In this document: positions 12,880 to 24,725 of the stretch, piece by piece
How positions within the stretch are numbered: position 1 is the stretch's first letter
How the letters are laid out: every line of letters begins with the position of its first letter
From: Combretum micranthum
Lineage: Eukaryota; Streptophyta; Magnoliopsida; Myrtales; Combretaceae
DNA length: 64,000 nucleotides
Assembly: GCA_024138025.1 (NCBI GenBank)
Contig: JAMXBD010001395.1
Span: 62,001 to 126,000, forward strand
Direction of reading: 5' to 3'
Program-made: the position numbers and the translations under genes
The notes under the pieces: model-generated
What the model was told of the DNA's origin: nothing
Database searches by the model: none
Seen by the model: the letters and a program-made list of their open reading frames with translations, nothing else

Positions 12880-13540
12880 AAGGTTTTTTGGGGCTAGTAA
12901 GCTAAATTAGAATTTTAGTTCTTATAGGCTCAAAATCTCCTAATTAGAACAATTGTACAATCCAAAGATTTATTCAAAGTCAAGTTTATTAGTTTATGAT
13001 CTATTTTTATTTTTATTGCGTATTTATAACCCTAATGGTTCATCTTTTATTTATCATTTTATAGCCAATAAGTTCTATAAAGGGGCTGTCTTTTATTAGG
13101 TTTGAAATTTAGAGCTTCTTTTAATTATATATTCAGTTATTGGCTCAAGATACGAAATCTTTTCTTCGGTATCAATTAGGATCAAAGAATTTTCTATTCA
13201 AGTTTTTAAACTATAAATAAGTTTATTAGTACTCATAAGTTCATTTTAAGGTTTTTATCGGGTCCTAAGTTTAATATCTATTTTATATTTACTACTCTGT
13301 TTATTTTACTAGTTAAAAAATTTATCGAGATTACAAGGTTAAATCAAAATTTTAGTCTCTATAGGCTCAAAATTTTCTAACCTAAATTTGGTATAATTCA
13401 AATATTTAATTGAGGTTTAGATTCTTAGATATTGATCAATTTTTTGTTTTTTTTTTTGAATAGTTTGTAATTCTAATGATTTATCTTTAAATTAGCTTTT
13501 TATAATCAGTACGTTCTAAAAATTAATCATCTTTTATTGT
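12880..13540 (+). repeat. Two degenerate tandem copies of a ~440 bp unit
   Basis: The order TAGTTCTTATAGGCTCAAAA, then a TTTTTATTGCG or TTTTTGTTT tract, then TAACCCTAATGGTTCATC, in 12880-13110 recurs as TAGTCTCTATAGGCTCAAAA and TAATTCTAATGATTTATC in 13315-13540. The repeat is AT-rich, unclassified and has no coding potential. Confidence 0.5.
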
Positions 13541-15580
13541 AATTAAAATCTAAGGTCAATATGGTTAATTGTTGAATTGTCGACTCGTTATAGAATCTTA
13601 TTCTAAGAATTTTTTATTTGAATAATCATAAATTTTTCTAATGCTATTTTAGAGTTTTAAAATAGTAGAAATAACTTGGAAATCATTATATCATTATATC
13701 ATTATTTAATTAGTGTAGAATTTATCTTCAAATCACTAAACTTAAGATAAAAGATTTTATAGTAATGATCGTTTTATCATAGATCATTTATTTGTCTAAG
13801 GTTATAGAAGTCATATTTTGTGTTTTTAAATTTTATTGGTAATGATTTTAATTTTTCTAACTATATCAAATTTATTTTCACTTTAATAATTTTAAAATTA
13901 TAAAAAATTATGAGTGATTTTTATGACTTTTATTATAGTTCTTTTATGATTCAATATTATATTTTTGATAATTATTATAACCTAGTTACGAAAAATTAGG
14001 GGATCACACAAATGGGACAATCTGCTAGCCACAAGAATTTTTTTTTCTTTGCACACAGACGGTAGACGTATTGATATGACTATAAAGTTCGGTGGATTGA
14101 TGATGTGTTCAAGGTGAATTGCGATGAAAAGGGCCCATTTAGTAAAAGAATGATTCATATCCACAAGCGAAGTGTTTCTTTTCTTTTTCTTTTTTTTTTT
14201 TTTTTTGAAATTTTAATCATTGGAAAAGGATGCTAACTATAAATTTTATTAATACAATGCAAAATACTTTTATCAGGAATTTCATATAAAAACATTTTGC
14301 ATTAACTATTATACAAAACACAATCTTAGAAAAGAATTTTAACTTGTGTTTTATATAAAGATATTACATTTTAGGGCTCCTTAATGGTGGTGTATAATTC
14401 ATAATCCGTTCAAATTAAGAGTTCGAGTGAGCGACATCATGATTAATATATTTAAATAGTAAAAACAATCAAATTTTCAAATATTTAGGAACATGAGTCT
14501 AAAATTATATTGCACAACCCTTGCAATCTTGTGCCTTTTTTTCTTTCAAACTTCACTAATAATATTATGACACACTTGAGTATCCACTTTCTAAAAAATT
14601 GGTGCCTCTGTCTATATCCATGAAAAGTCATCTCATGTTTGCATTTAGTTACAAAACAATAAATAACTTGCAGACTTGTCATAGAAAATAATTTACAGAA
14701 GAATATTTAGTCAGTTAACTTATATTAATTCTTTAGAATCAAATTTCATAGATAACTTTCTAAGTGTGTATTCAACAAATACTATTCTCCTCTGTGAGAA
14801 ATACTTTTATAGGATAACCATTTGGAAAGAGATTTTCATATGTTAGCATTAATAACTTACCGATGATAGTAATTATTTTGTTAACCGTTTAAGTTGATAA
14901 AATAAATGAAAGCCTTTTTCGTGGGGGTCGAAACGGATTACTTTTGTGCTCTTACAGCATTTTCTTTTTTAATTTAATGAAAAAACTACAATTTCTTATT
15001 TATTATCTTAATTAAGTATATATTATCAGTATATATTATATTTCATTAAATTAATTATATATGTCAATTTGGACGCTATCCCCTGGCACACATTAAAAGA
15101 AAAGTTAACAATGTTATAAATGTCCAGTTTGAGAACTTAACAGGAAAAATAAAAATAAAGTTCTAGGACTGAAGAGAAAATGCTTGAAACATTAATGACT
15201 AAAAACTTTAACATTTTTAACTATTTTCCACATAATATGAGGTTATTTTTACCTACCATTTTGTATACAAGATAAAGTATTAACATAAATTTTATGTGAA
15301 GTAATTCCCGTTGGCCAGCCATCTAATAAAAGATTTTTCGTAAGTTTGACATAAATAGCTTATTGGTTACAATTTTGGGGGAAAACTGCAAGTAATTTTT
15401 CTAAAATTTGAAATCGGTGCTAATGTGACCATAAACTGAATGACAAGTTTATCTCATATAATGAGAATACAGTAATGACAGAATTACAGTTTTAAAGTTA
15501 ATAGTATCGTTATAGCTCCTTTCACGGTTCCATGGGCATATAGGAAAATATGAAAGTATCTTCACTCTTCCCTTTGAAAA
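13541..15580. other. Intergenic, no gene seen
   Basis: AT-rich, with poly-T runs near 14190 and weak open frames at 13982-14164 and 14485-14682 that show no domain. Confidence 0.45.
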
Positions 15581-15875
15581 ATAAGCAAGTAGAAATCTTC
15601 ATACTTATGTTGGAAGGAAGGTACTTAATCACGGTAGAACAAAATAAGGATGATATACAGTTACACACCGTAATCAAATTATACAAAAGTTTAACACCAT
15701 GTTAAATTATAGATGATGGAAGACCAAAATAAATAAGACATATCTAAAGAAATCAACCAATTCTTGTAGCAAACCTTTCATTCCCTATTATATCCCTTAG
15801 TAATTTTTTGCCTTTCCTTTGTAAGAAGAGCCAGAAATGATGCCAGAAAGCCCGCTTAGGAACCCGGTATAAACA

Positions 15876-16140
15876 TGCATCCATTCGAATTTCACACGGA
15901 AGTTTAGAAACTGATTCTAAGTGATAGTTTCTCCATGAAAGTAAGAACAAGAAAGTTTTGGTATTTACTCTAAATAAAGTTAATTCAGACTGTTTTGTTT
16001 CTCATCACTATTTATACAAAGAAAATAATAGCATAATATAGCTAAACAAACTAATAAACTGCCAGCTAGACAAACACGTGTCAGAATAGACAAACACGTG
16101 TTTAAATAAATAATGAAAAGCTGCTCTAATATACTCAACA
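15876..16140 (-). repeat. Copia 3' LTR
   Basis: Direct repeat of 21175-21438 with scattered substitutions and small indels (for example CAAACACGTGTC here against CAAACACATGTC there). Divergence of several percent indicates that the insertion is not recent. Confidence 0.9.
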
Positions 16141-16231
16141 TCCCCCCTTCAAGTTGGGAAAATACAGAGACCCAATTTGGACTTAGCATATATCAATTGA
16201 GCAGTAGAGACCAGTTTGGTAAGGAAGTCAG

Positions 16232-16801
16232 CTAGTTGATGCTTGGAATCAACATAAACAACACGAAGAAAACCAAAAGCAACTTGATGACGAGTAAAAT
16301 GAACATCAATTGAAATATGTTTAGCATGCCCATGATAATAAGGATAATCAGCAGTTGAAGAGCAGACTTATTCACAGAATAGTTGAGCAGGAAGGGAAAA
16401 AGGAATGTGAAGATCTTGTAAAATATAAGAGATCCACATAAGCTCCTTAGTTGCACTAGCCATGGATCTATATTCAGCCTCTGTGGAACTAATAAAAATA
16501 GTAGTTTGTTTTTTTGTTTTCCAAGAAATAAGGGAGGAGCCAAGTAACACACACAAATCAGAAATGGATTTTCTACCAATAAGACTTGCTCCCCAGCCGG
16601 AATCTGAATAAGCATAAAGCTAAAAGAGCTAGAAGCAGAGTAAAACAGTCCCAAATCTATGGTATCCTTCAAATACCACCAAAGATGATAAGGAGCCTTC
16701 AAATGTAAAGCTTGAGGAGAACTTACAAATTGACTCAATTTGTGAATTGCATATGAAATATCAAGTCTGCATATGGTCAAATAAAGTAAATGCTCAATCA
16801 A
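16232..16801 (-). pseudogene. Copia RNase H remnant
   Basis: Minus-strand readings show HLLYLTICRLDISYAIHKLS (the usual RPDI-A-hxVxxLS region) and, in another frame, SWKTKKQTTIFISSTEAEYR, the conserved SWK-KKQ-x-STEAEYR motif of copia RNase H. The frame changes between them, so no complete enzyme can be made. Confidence 0.9.
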
Positions 16802-16849
16802 TCACCGATAGGAAGAAGGATCATCCAATAATACACCATCATTATCAAG

Positions 16850-17480
16850 GAAATTCAAACCAGAAGGTAAAGGAGCAGCCACTGGTTTAGAAGTAGAAAG
16901 ACCACAATCAACAAGAATGTCAGTCAAAACTTGCAGTGATTTATCCGAAGACCATTAGAAGTTCTACAAAATTCCAAACCCAAGAAAAATCGCGCAGCCC
17001 CCAAATCCTTGATAGTAAAGGCCGCATGAAGTTGATGATTGAGAATCACAATGGAATCAACATTTGAACTTGTGATAAGCATATCATCCACATACAAAGA
17101 ACTACCAACAAATCCAAAGCATCAGACTTAACAAAAAGAGAATTATCATGGGAAGATTGGACAAAACCATGAGCAATAAGAAATTTAGTAATCTCTAAAT
17201 TCCATTGGCGCGAGGCTTGTTTAAGACCAAACAAGGACTTAAACAAACGATAAACTTGACCCCGGTTATGCCTTGGAATAGACAAGAGGAGGAATAATGT
17301 AAATTTCTTCATCAAGAAAACCATGAAGAAAAGCATTATTAATATTTGCTTGAAATAAAGGCCAATTATGAATCACTGCAATAGCAAGTAAAATTCGAAC
17401 AGATGTAAGATGTGCAATCGGAGAAAAGGTGTTAGTGTAATCCTCACCTTCAACTTGAGTGTACCCTTTGGCTACTAAAC
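16850..17480 (-). pseudogene. Copia reverse transcriptase remnant
   Basis: Contains VYRLFKSLFGLKQASRQWN (typically KSLYGLKQA-R-W) and, at 17081-17105 on the minus strand, codons for YVDDMLI, the catalytic motif. The YVDD codons fall in a different frame from the preceding block, showing at least one frameshift. The upstream part of the domain is interrupted by the hAT element at 17595-18171. Confidence 0.9.
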
Positions 17481-17594
17481 GTGCTTTGTAGTGCTCAACA
17501 CTACCATAAGCCTTATATTTAATCTTGTATATCCATTTACATCCTATAGCACGTTTACCAGGAGGCCTAACAGTAAGCTCCCATGTATTATTAG

Positions 17595-18171
17595 TAGAGC
17601 TAGAAATATGGGTCGCGACCCAAGGGCTAGCCTACCAACCCCCTTGAAAAAGCGGGTTACGGCCAAAATTTTTTAGCCCGTTTAAAAGCGAGCCAAATTG
17701 GCCCAGCTCATTTGAGTCGCGAGCTAAAACGGGCTAGGCTGGATTGGCCTACAAAATGAAATTAAAAAAAAAAAAGAAAACAAGAATAATATAACATCTT
17801 AGTGATTACTTATGTATGTTATGGAAAAAAATAGATTGATACATGAACCACAAGTATTATAACATTTTTTAAAAATTTATATTTATTGATTCAAACATAA
17901 TATGATATTTAATAAATCATTTTAAAAACTTGTTTTTATATAAAAGTAATCAGAATAGTAATAAAATTAGTCGTTAATATATATCAAGCCTTAAAATATA
18001 TAAATGTTCTAATTTTCAAATAAACTAAAATTAAAAATTAAAAATTAATTTTGGCCTGTAGGTCGGCCCGTTTAACCTTTAGGCCAATGCAAGCTAAGCT
18101 GAGCCGAGAAATCTGGCTCGTTTAAAAGCGGGTCGGGCCAGGTCAGCCCGTTTACGCTATTTCTAGCTTTA
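17595..18171. mobile_element. hAT-type MITE (577 bp) with perfect 8 bp TSD
   Basis: Starts TAGAGCTAGAAATA and ends TATTTCTAGCTTTA (inverted ends). Flanked on both sides by ATTATTAG (17587-17594 and 18172-18179), an exact 8 bp target-site duplication as made by hAT transposases. The outer parts are rich in GGGC, GGGTCG and GCCCG runs that also pair between the two ends; the middle is AT-rich. It carries no gene. It lies inside the copia reverse transcriptase region and so is younger than that element. Confidence 0.95.
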
Positions 18172-18423
18172 ATTATTAGCTTCTAAAGCATCTAATTCCA
18201 TTTGCATAGCAGCTACCCAAGTCATCTTGAAGCTTGAATAAAAGAGGATAGTTCTTTATTTATAAAAAACATGTGCTAGTGAGACCACATAATCATGAGG
18301 ATAAGAGGTGAAAGAAGTAGGGAAAATAAAGGATATCGGACAGTTGAAGGAAAAGGTAAGGAATTATCAAAAGTACTCACTTGATGGATTGTATGTACAT
18401 AATCTTGAAGCCATGTAAGAGTC

Positions 18424-19480
18424 TTAGTAACTCATGTTGAACGTCGAGGAAGAGATATTAAATAGTTTGGAACAGTAACTAAATGTTTTGGAGAAGGAGG
18501 AACAAAAGGTTCCGAAGATGAAGAAGGAGAAACAAGCACAATCAGAAGAGGAATGAGGAATGGGAACATCAAGGTGAGCGGCTGATTCATGAGGAAAAAC
18601 ATCAATGTGTTTAGGGAAAGACAAAGAAGGACGAGTGAAAAGCATGTCAAAATCCTTAAAAGGAAACTTATCTTCAAAAATTGAACATCCCTGCTAATAT
18701 TACATTTGTTGTGCTCTAAGTCCAAGACCTTGTAAGCTTTTTGACCAGCTAGATATCTAAAAGCAAACATTTTCACCTCTTGGATCTAACTTACCTTTAT
18801 GTGGTGAAACATCAGCAATGTAACATAAGCACCCAAAAACATGCAAATGATTATAGTCAGGTGGTTTTACAATAAGTTTCTTGTATGGTGTGTTCCATCC
18901 AATGACCTCCATAGCATTCTATTTATCAAATATGTAGCAACAAGAACACAATCACCTCAAAAATGCTTAGGTAGATGAGCATGAATTTGTAAAGCTCTTG
19001 ATTTGTCAAGCAAATGTCTATGTTTTCTTTCCACTCTCCCATTTTGTTGTGGTGTATAAGGAGGATATCTCTGATGTACAATCCCTAATTTTGAAAATAA
19101 AGCTTGACATGTACTGGAAATGAACTCTCCACACTATCACTATGAACAAACTTTGGACAAGTATCAAAATGATTCCTAACATAAGCATCCAAAGTTTCAT
19201 AGACTTGTGATTTGAATTTCAACAAATATGTCCAAGTGTTGCAAGTATAATCATCAACCAAAGTAAAAAAATAATGCTCCCTGTTCTAGCTTCCACATTA
19301 TATGGTCCCCATAAATCCATATGAACAAGAACAAAAGGAATATATGACATGCTTTCACTTTTTCAAAAGGATAGTCTATGCATTTTAGCTAACTGACAAG
19401 TCTCACAATGAAAATTATCATTCATAGTATTTTTATTGCAAGAAGATAAGTGTTGTAATTTGGATATAGAGAATGTCCTA
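18424..19480 (-). pseudogene. Copia integrase remnant
   Basis: Minus-strand pieces read PQQNG near 19050, then ALQIHAHLPKHF, LINRM, and FAFRYLAGQKAYKVLDLEH near 18720-18770, the usual C-terminal end of copia integrase. CETCQLAK lies near 19400 and LVHMDLWGPYN near 19310. Stops and frame changes interrupt it throughout. Confidence 0.85.
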
Positions 19481-19829
19481 ATCTTTCATGAAACAAATGA
19501 AGAGTACAGTTTGTGTTTACAACTGAACAAGAGGATCTATTTTTATTACATTTCAACGAAGCTATAGAACTACGAGATGGCTCCATATCAAGCACATACA
19601 ACCCTGCAAGTCACTCGAGCAATGGCAATATATTCAAGAGTTTTCTGGTCCTGGAAGTGACAAGGTTACAATCAAAATTGACAATCAAGTTCTGATTAGA
19701 CAAAAGACATGAAATGGAGATAAGGTTGTGTTTAAATTCTGGTATAAAAGGACATTATGAAGCATAAGGTATGGGGTAAGTTGAATAGAACCAACAACAT
19801 TTACATGTTTGCAAGTTCCATCTGGCAAA

Positions 19830-19940
19830 GTAACTGTGATTGGTGTGGTTAAATGGTTCATGGTATATAGGTATGACTAGGGTGACATATGATCACTAGT
19901 ACTTGAATATAATATCCAAGACCTTTCATTAATATTCAAA
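19830..19940 (-). pseudogene. Copia protease remnant
   Basis: The minus strand near 19875-19925 reads WILYSSTSDHMSP, corresponding to the WIIDSGASDHM active-site region. The catalytic Asp-Ser-Gly is altered, and a stop follows shortly after. Confidence 0.75.
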
Positions 19941-20226
19941 GTTGTCAAAGAGACATTAGATATAAAAGTACCTACAAAGGAAGTTTTGTTCCCTTCACAT
20001 CCGCATTTTTTTGATGCATTATTTTCATTATCTCTTGACATATTGACTGAACAAGAAGAGGATCTAGTGAATTAGCTTGTTCACTTGCTGATCATGATTA
20101 TGATCAAAAGGAGTGTCCAATGATGAATTCGAATCCTGCATAACACTCAGTGCACTAGAAACATGATTAAAATGAGCATTAACTCGCACAAAAATTCTTT
20201 CTTCCATTATATTAATGGAGTAACAG

Positions 20227-21140
20227 TTAGTTCAAAAAAGTCTCAATTGTATGACCATCTTGCTTGCAATGTTTGCAAAAAGACTTCTTTCTATGTCCAC
20301 CTCTTTTATCAACTCCAACGAATTTATTAGAATTTCTACTAACAGCAAAAGCTGACATTTGTTTATCTCTTATCATCAAATTCGAAACATGTTTTTGTTT
20401 TTCAACTTGTAATACAAGATAAAATGCCCTATTAATTGAAGGCAATGATTCGGATAACAAAATTTGATTACGCACTAGCTTATAAAAATCAGATAGTCCC
20501 ATGAGAAATTACATTAACCTTCTTGAGAGTCAAAATCAACAAGTCTCTCCTTTAGATCACAAGTACAATAGTTCGATCTACCGACAAGAACATGTAGAAT
20601 AAGGATTATAGTTTGAAATTCCTCCCAATATCATTTCAATCGATTGTAATAAGTGTCATTGATTGATTTCCTTGATGAAGATTTGAAACTTCATGTTGTA
20701 AATGAAAAATCATAGGAGCATTCGTCTGCCATACTAATCATTGACTTTCTTCCACAGTTCATGTGATGATTGTGCAAAACTAAAGCTTTGAGACAATTCA
20801 CTAGTCATAGAATTCAATAACTAGCATCTAACCAAATTATCACATCTACTCCACTTCACAAAATCAATAGAATTCTCTTCCAATTTAGTTATAGTCCCTT
20901 CGATGAACCTAATTTCAATTTTGCAGCTAATGCCATTCAAATTGATCTATTCGAAGCTAAGAAATTAGATCCGTTAAAAACTATGCTTCCTATATTTATC
21001 CCTTGACTATCTAAAGGAGAGACATACAGTAGATCCGTATTCAAAGCATCTACCATTATTTTCGAATACTACGATACTTCGTTACAAACAAGAAAACAAG
21101 AACAAAGGAATGATATTACCCAAAGTATTTCTTCAAAGAT
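20227..21140 (-). pseudogene. Copia gag remnant with zinc knuckle
   Basis: The minus strand at 20227-20502 includes CKHCKQDGHTIET, a CCHC knuckle in which the last Cys is displaced or missing, preceded by a basic stretch (RGGHRKKSFCK). The N-terminal part of gag, up to 21140, is broken by stops. Confidence 0.8.
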
Positions 21141-21174
21141 TGTTGAAAACCATCACTCTGATATCATATCAATG

Positions 21175-21438
21175 TGCATCCATTCGAATTTCACACGAAA
21201 ATTTAAAAATTGATTCAAAGTGATAGTTTCTCCATGAAAGTAAGAATAAGAAAGTTTTGGTATTTACTTTGAATAAAGTTAATTCAGACTGCTTTGTTTC
21301 TCAACACTATTTATACAAAGAAGAATAATAGCAAAATATAGCTAAACAAACTAATAAACTACCAGCTAGACAAACACATGTCAGAATAGACAAACGTGTT
21401 TAAATAAATAATGAAAAGATGCTCTAATATACTTAACA
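21175..21438 (-). repeat. Copia 5' LTR
   Basis: Partner of 15876-16140. It abuts the Met-tRNA primer-binding site on its inner (left) side, which fixes the element on the minus strand. Confidence 0.9.
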
Positions 21439-21839
21439 TTCGGGTCACAGGCGTTTCTTTTCTGAGCTTTCGTCCTTTTCAAATGTACTTACTTTGGCAG
21501 TGATTTAGCTTCTGCTGGAAACACTTTTTTATGTTAAATGACTTTGATGATGACACTTTTGCTGAATTCTTTGAATTGTATGAACCAGATACTTCTTCAT
21601 TAGCCACAGCACAATTGAGTGATAACGTTTCCATCGATGGAACCAACACCAGCTAGTTATGAGTTAGGCACATTTTCATTTCCTAGCTTAGTGTTTGTTG
21701 GTCCATGTACTCAAAAAATGGAGAATCTTATATACTAATGCAGCCAATCAAAAGATAAAGTGGTTGATGGTTCTAGTATAGCCTCTCGCTATGCCAAGTG
21801 GACACCATTGAACAATAGGAAGAAGCATTACTCTTCTAT

Positions 21840-22417
21840 TGTTAGGGTTTGGAGTATGTCTTCAATGGACAAAAATCTAAATGACTTTGTGAAGGATTAC
21901 ACAAATGGGTTTTGACACCATCTATAACCTAAAATCTTAAGGCAATGGGTTAATGGGTCTTCCCTTCTTATAAACTCTTCACATAAGACCCATATTTCTC
22001 ATGTAAGATTCTCACACTTGCATCTTAACAATCTCTCCCTCAAGTGTGAGTCTCCCCAATCAGGTAAGTCATACTCCCTCTCAAAAACTTATCAAATTAA
22101 CTCCACTAAACTCCCTTTGTGAGTGGCCTACTCACCATGGACTTCATAATGGAGTCACACCACAAAGCTCTTCTTTTCACATGGTGGCCAATCATGGGAG
22201 TTTTCCAACCAAACCAAGCTCTGATACCAATTGTTAGAATCTAGAGTATATCTTCAAAGGGAAGAAATCCAATGGGCTTTGTAAGGGATTACACAAATAA
22301 ACTTTTGATACCATCTATAACCCAAAGCCTATAAATGGTGTCAAAAGCCCATTTGTGTAATCCTTCACAAAACCTATTGGATTTCTCTTCATTGAAGGTA
22401 TACTCTAAATCCTAACA
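21840..22417 (-). mobile_element. TRIM-type miniature LTR retrotransposon (578 bp)
   Basis: Direct terminal repeats at 21840-22030 and 22232-22417 both begin TGTTAG and end TAACA. Between them are about 200 non-coding bases with a Met-tRNA primer site (minus strand TTGGTATCAGAGC, 22219-22231) next to the right repeat and a polypurine tract (GAGGGAGAGAT) next to the left one. Flanks TCTAT and ACTAT form a 5 bp target-site duplication with one mismatch. Size and layout fit TRIM elements. It is inserted in the first coding exon of bZIP copy 2. The second half of the right repeat is an inverted copy of its own first half. Confidence 0.85.
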
Positions 22418-23222
22418 ACTATTGAGCTTGCTGAAATTTCTCTAGTAAATCCAAGGCATGCCAAAAGGTATTCTTTTTTTTTTTTTTCATCACATAGTTT
22501 TTGAAGAATTGCTATCATACTTTTATATTGTTTAATCCATTGGTTTTATTTTTTCTAAAGCATTTTGACGCAAAGAAGTCGATTGGTAAAGTTAAGGAAA
22601 GAAAGGAGAAACGTAAAGTTGAATTCGAGCGTAAATTTCAATATCTACTATCTACGGTAGCCTCAATCAATGTGCAATTGGCTATGGTGATGGTAAGTTT
22701 TATATAACTCTTTCTTAAAATGATCATTATTTTTTTGGAAACTTTTATGGTGTCGTCATGGCATCTTTTCATCCTCAATATTATTTTAAATTTATTATTA
22801 AAAAATTAGTGAAAAAAATATTAAGAGCTTTTATTACTATGGAGATAAATCTAAACCGTTCAATGATATATAAGTTGGAGACTGGCTCTCGTACCATCAA
22901 ATTTTCCTTACTTCTCTTTGGTTTTATTATAATATATATACATATATATGTATTTATATCATACAACTTTCTACTTGTGTTTTTCTATCCATATAGCACG
23001 ATGTAAGCAACCTGACTACAGGAAAGTGGGTATCATTCTTTTAACTTAAATTTCTTCTAGATGCTTTATTAACTACTGTTAGTATAATCCATTGTAGGAA
23101 ACTAAATTGAACTTGTAACTTTTAACAGTTCTACATGAAATGTTAAATGGAGAGATTGAGCATCTAAAACTACTGACCGATGAAGCATCAAATCTTGGAA
23201 TGGGTCAAGGGTAGCATTTTTA

Positions 23223-24720
23223 CCCAATTACAACAATTGCAAGAGGCAAGACAGCAACAGCGAGTTTAAGGTACCAGTTCCTTTGGCATTATTGCAGTCA
23301 TTTTGTCTCAAAAATACCATGAAGTAAATTTTACAGAGAGATGTTTCTTTTCTTTTCTTTTCTTTTTTTTTTAAATAAGGTTTTCATTGTGAAGCATCCT
23401 TAGTTCATTTTGCAATCTTTCCATGCAAAGAATATGTCAAATGCCCAACATGGTGGTATTGTCTCATGTAAATATGAATCATCATAAAGGCATATCAATG
23501 TAGTTTTAGTGTAACTATGGTTGATTCCTATTTCCTGTATGTTGGAACTTTACAAAATGAAAATCTGTCTGTTAAAACTAATATTAGTGCAATCATAACC
23601 ATATCAAATATTTCCATAACAAATACAATTTTTTCTTGAAGATATATATTGACATTTTTTTAATGTTCATTTTAGTTAAAGAAAAATCTATAAGATGATG
23701 AAATGGTATTACACCCATAACATACGCTATTTCTAATAGCACGCCACGAATACTTACAAAAGTAGAGAATTTCCATTTTCTAGCGTTCTTATATTTTATT
23801 ATTATCTCTGACTTTTCATTTCTTTATATTAGTAAAGATGTTCGTAATTTTATTTCAAAAATTGTGTCTCAAGTTAATTACTTGCTTGAAAACTATTCTA
23901 TTTATTAAATTTTCCAAAAATAAAATATAAATAAAATAATTATCCTCGATAATCATACTTCCCCTTAAAAGTTGGAGCTTTGCATAGATTCATAGAAAAT
24001 CTTTAAACTCATAATTCCTCTAAAAAAAAGATAAGACATCTTTTAAATTCATAACTTTGCATGGTTTCACAAAATATATGTTGAAGGTTCCTCAAAAAGC
24101 CTAAAATATCTTTTATGAATTGGCTTTATTCTGTAAAAGAGTTTCGACATTGGTATTTTATCTTAAATATTCATCAATTTATTTAAACGTTTTGAATCTA
24201 TTCAATATTTTTATTTTTAGTTTTTCATAAAAACTCTTAAAATTTCCTAATTTCATAGTAGTTTATATTATGTTTTGAATTTTGGAAACTCCTCTTATAT
24301 TTAAAAGCTCGTGAGAGGCCATACATTTGTAAAATCTAACACTTTTTTTTTTTTTTTATTTTCTCAATTTTGCCTTATAGTTCACAAGTAGACACTGCAT
24401 TCGCAATGTGTGTTCAAATAAAACAGTAACTTTTTAGAATATTGATTAATTTGATTTGTAACCTATATAAAGAGTAGTAAATAGTTAGTAATCATTCCGA
24501 TGCAATACATATATATTCAATAATGTTCTCAATATGTAAAAATATAGCATAACATGTTGAAAATAAAAATATCATTAAGACAACAATACATTTTTTTATA
24601 TAATATTCCTCGTGCATGTCCTACATATCTTAGGTAGATTTTCTTTCTTAACCAAAACTTTTGTTGATGTCATCGATACTCCTAGTGATATTGCTACATA
24701 GAGTTGATTTCTTATGGTGA
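23223..24720. other. Intergenic, AT-rich
   Basis: No gene seen. Poly-T tracts occur near 23345-23375 and 24340-24360. Confidence 0.5.
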
Positions 24721-24725
24721 TTGTT

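Larger units (their letters stand above)
15876..21438 (-). mobile_element. Ty1-copia LTR retrotransposon, defective
   Basis: LTRs of 265 bp (15876-16140, the 3' LTR) and 264 bp (21175-21438, the 5' LTR) begin TGTTGAGTATATTAGAGC (or TGTTAAG) on the minus strand and end in TGCA. A primer site complementary to initiator Met-tRNA (TGATATCAGAGTGATGG on the minus strand) lies at about 21150-21168, and a polypurine tract (AAGGGGGGA) next to 16141. Gene order is gag, protease, integrase, reverse transcriptase, RNase H, which is copia order. All parts carry stops or frameshifts. The element interrupts bZIP copy 2. No target-site duplication could be read, so the ends may have eroded. Confidence 0.92.
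15580..23222 (+). pseudogene. bZIP copy 2, split by two retroelements
   Basis: A second copy of the bZIP at 3248. 15620-15720 matches the promoter flank of copy 1. 15836-15850 carries the ATGCCAGAAA (Met-Pro-Glu-Lys) segment. The coding match resumes at 21445 (CACAGGCGTTTC, the HRRF segment), continues with a DFDDDTFAEFFEL-like acidic stretch at 21545, then 22424-22467 (ELAEI, NPRHAK), the basic region and zipper at 22560-22693, and LHEML and EHLKLL at 23130-23200. A copia element (15876-21438) and a TRIM (21840-22417) sit inside. The conserved basic-region Asn is lost through a small deletion. Not functional. Confidence 0.8.
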
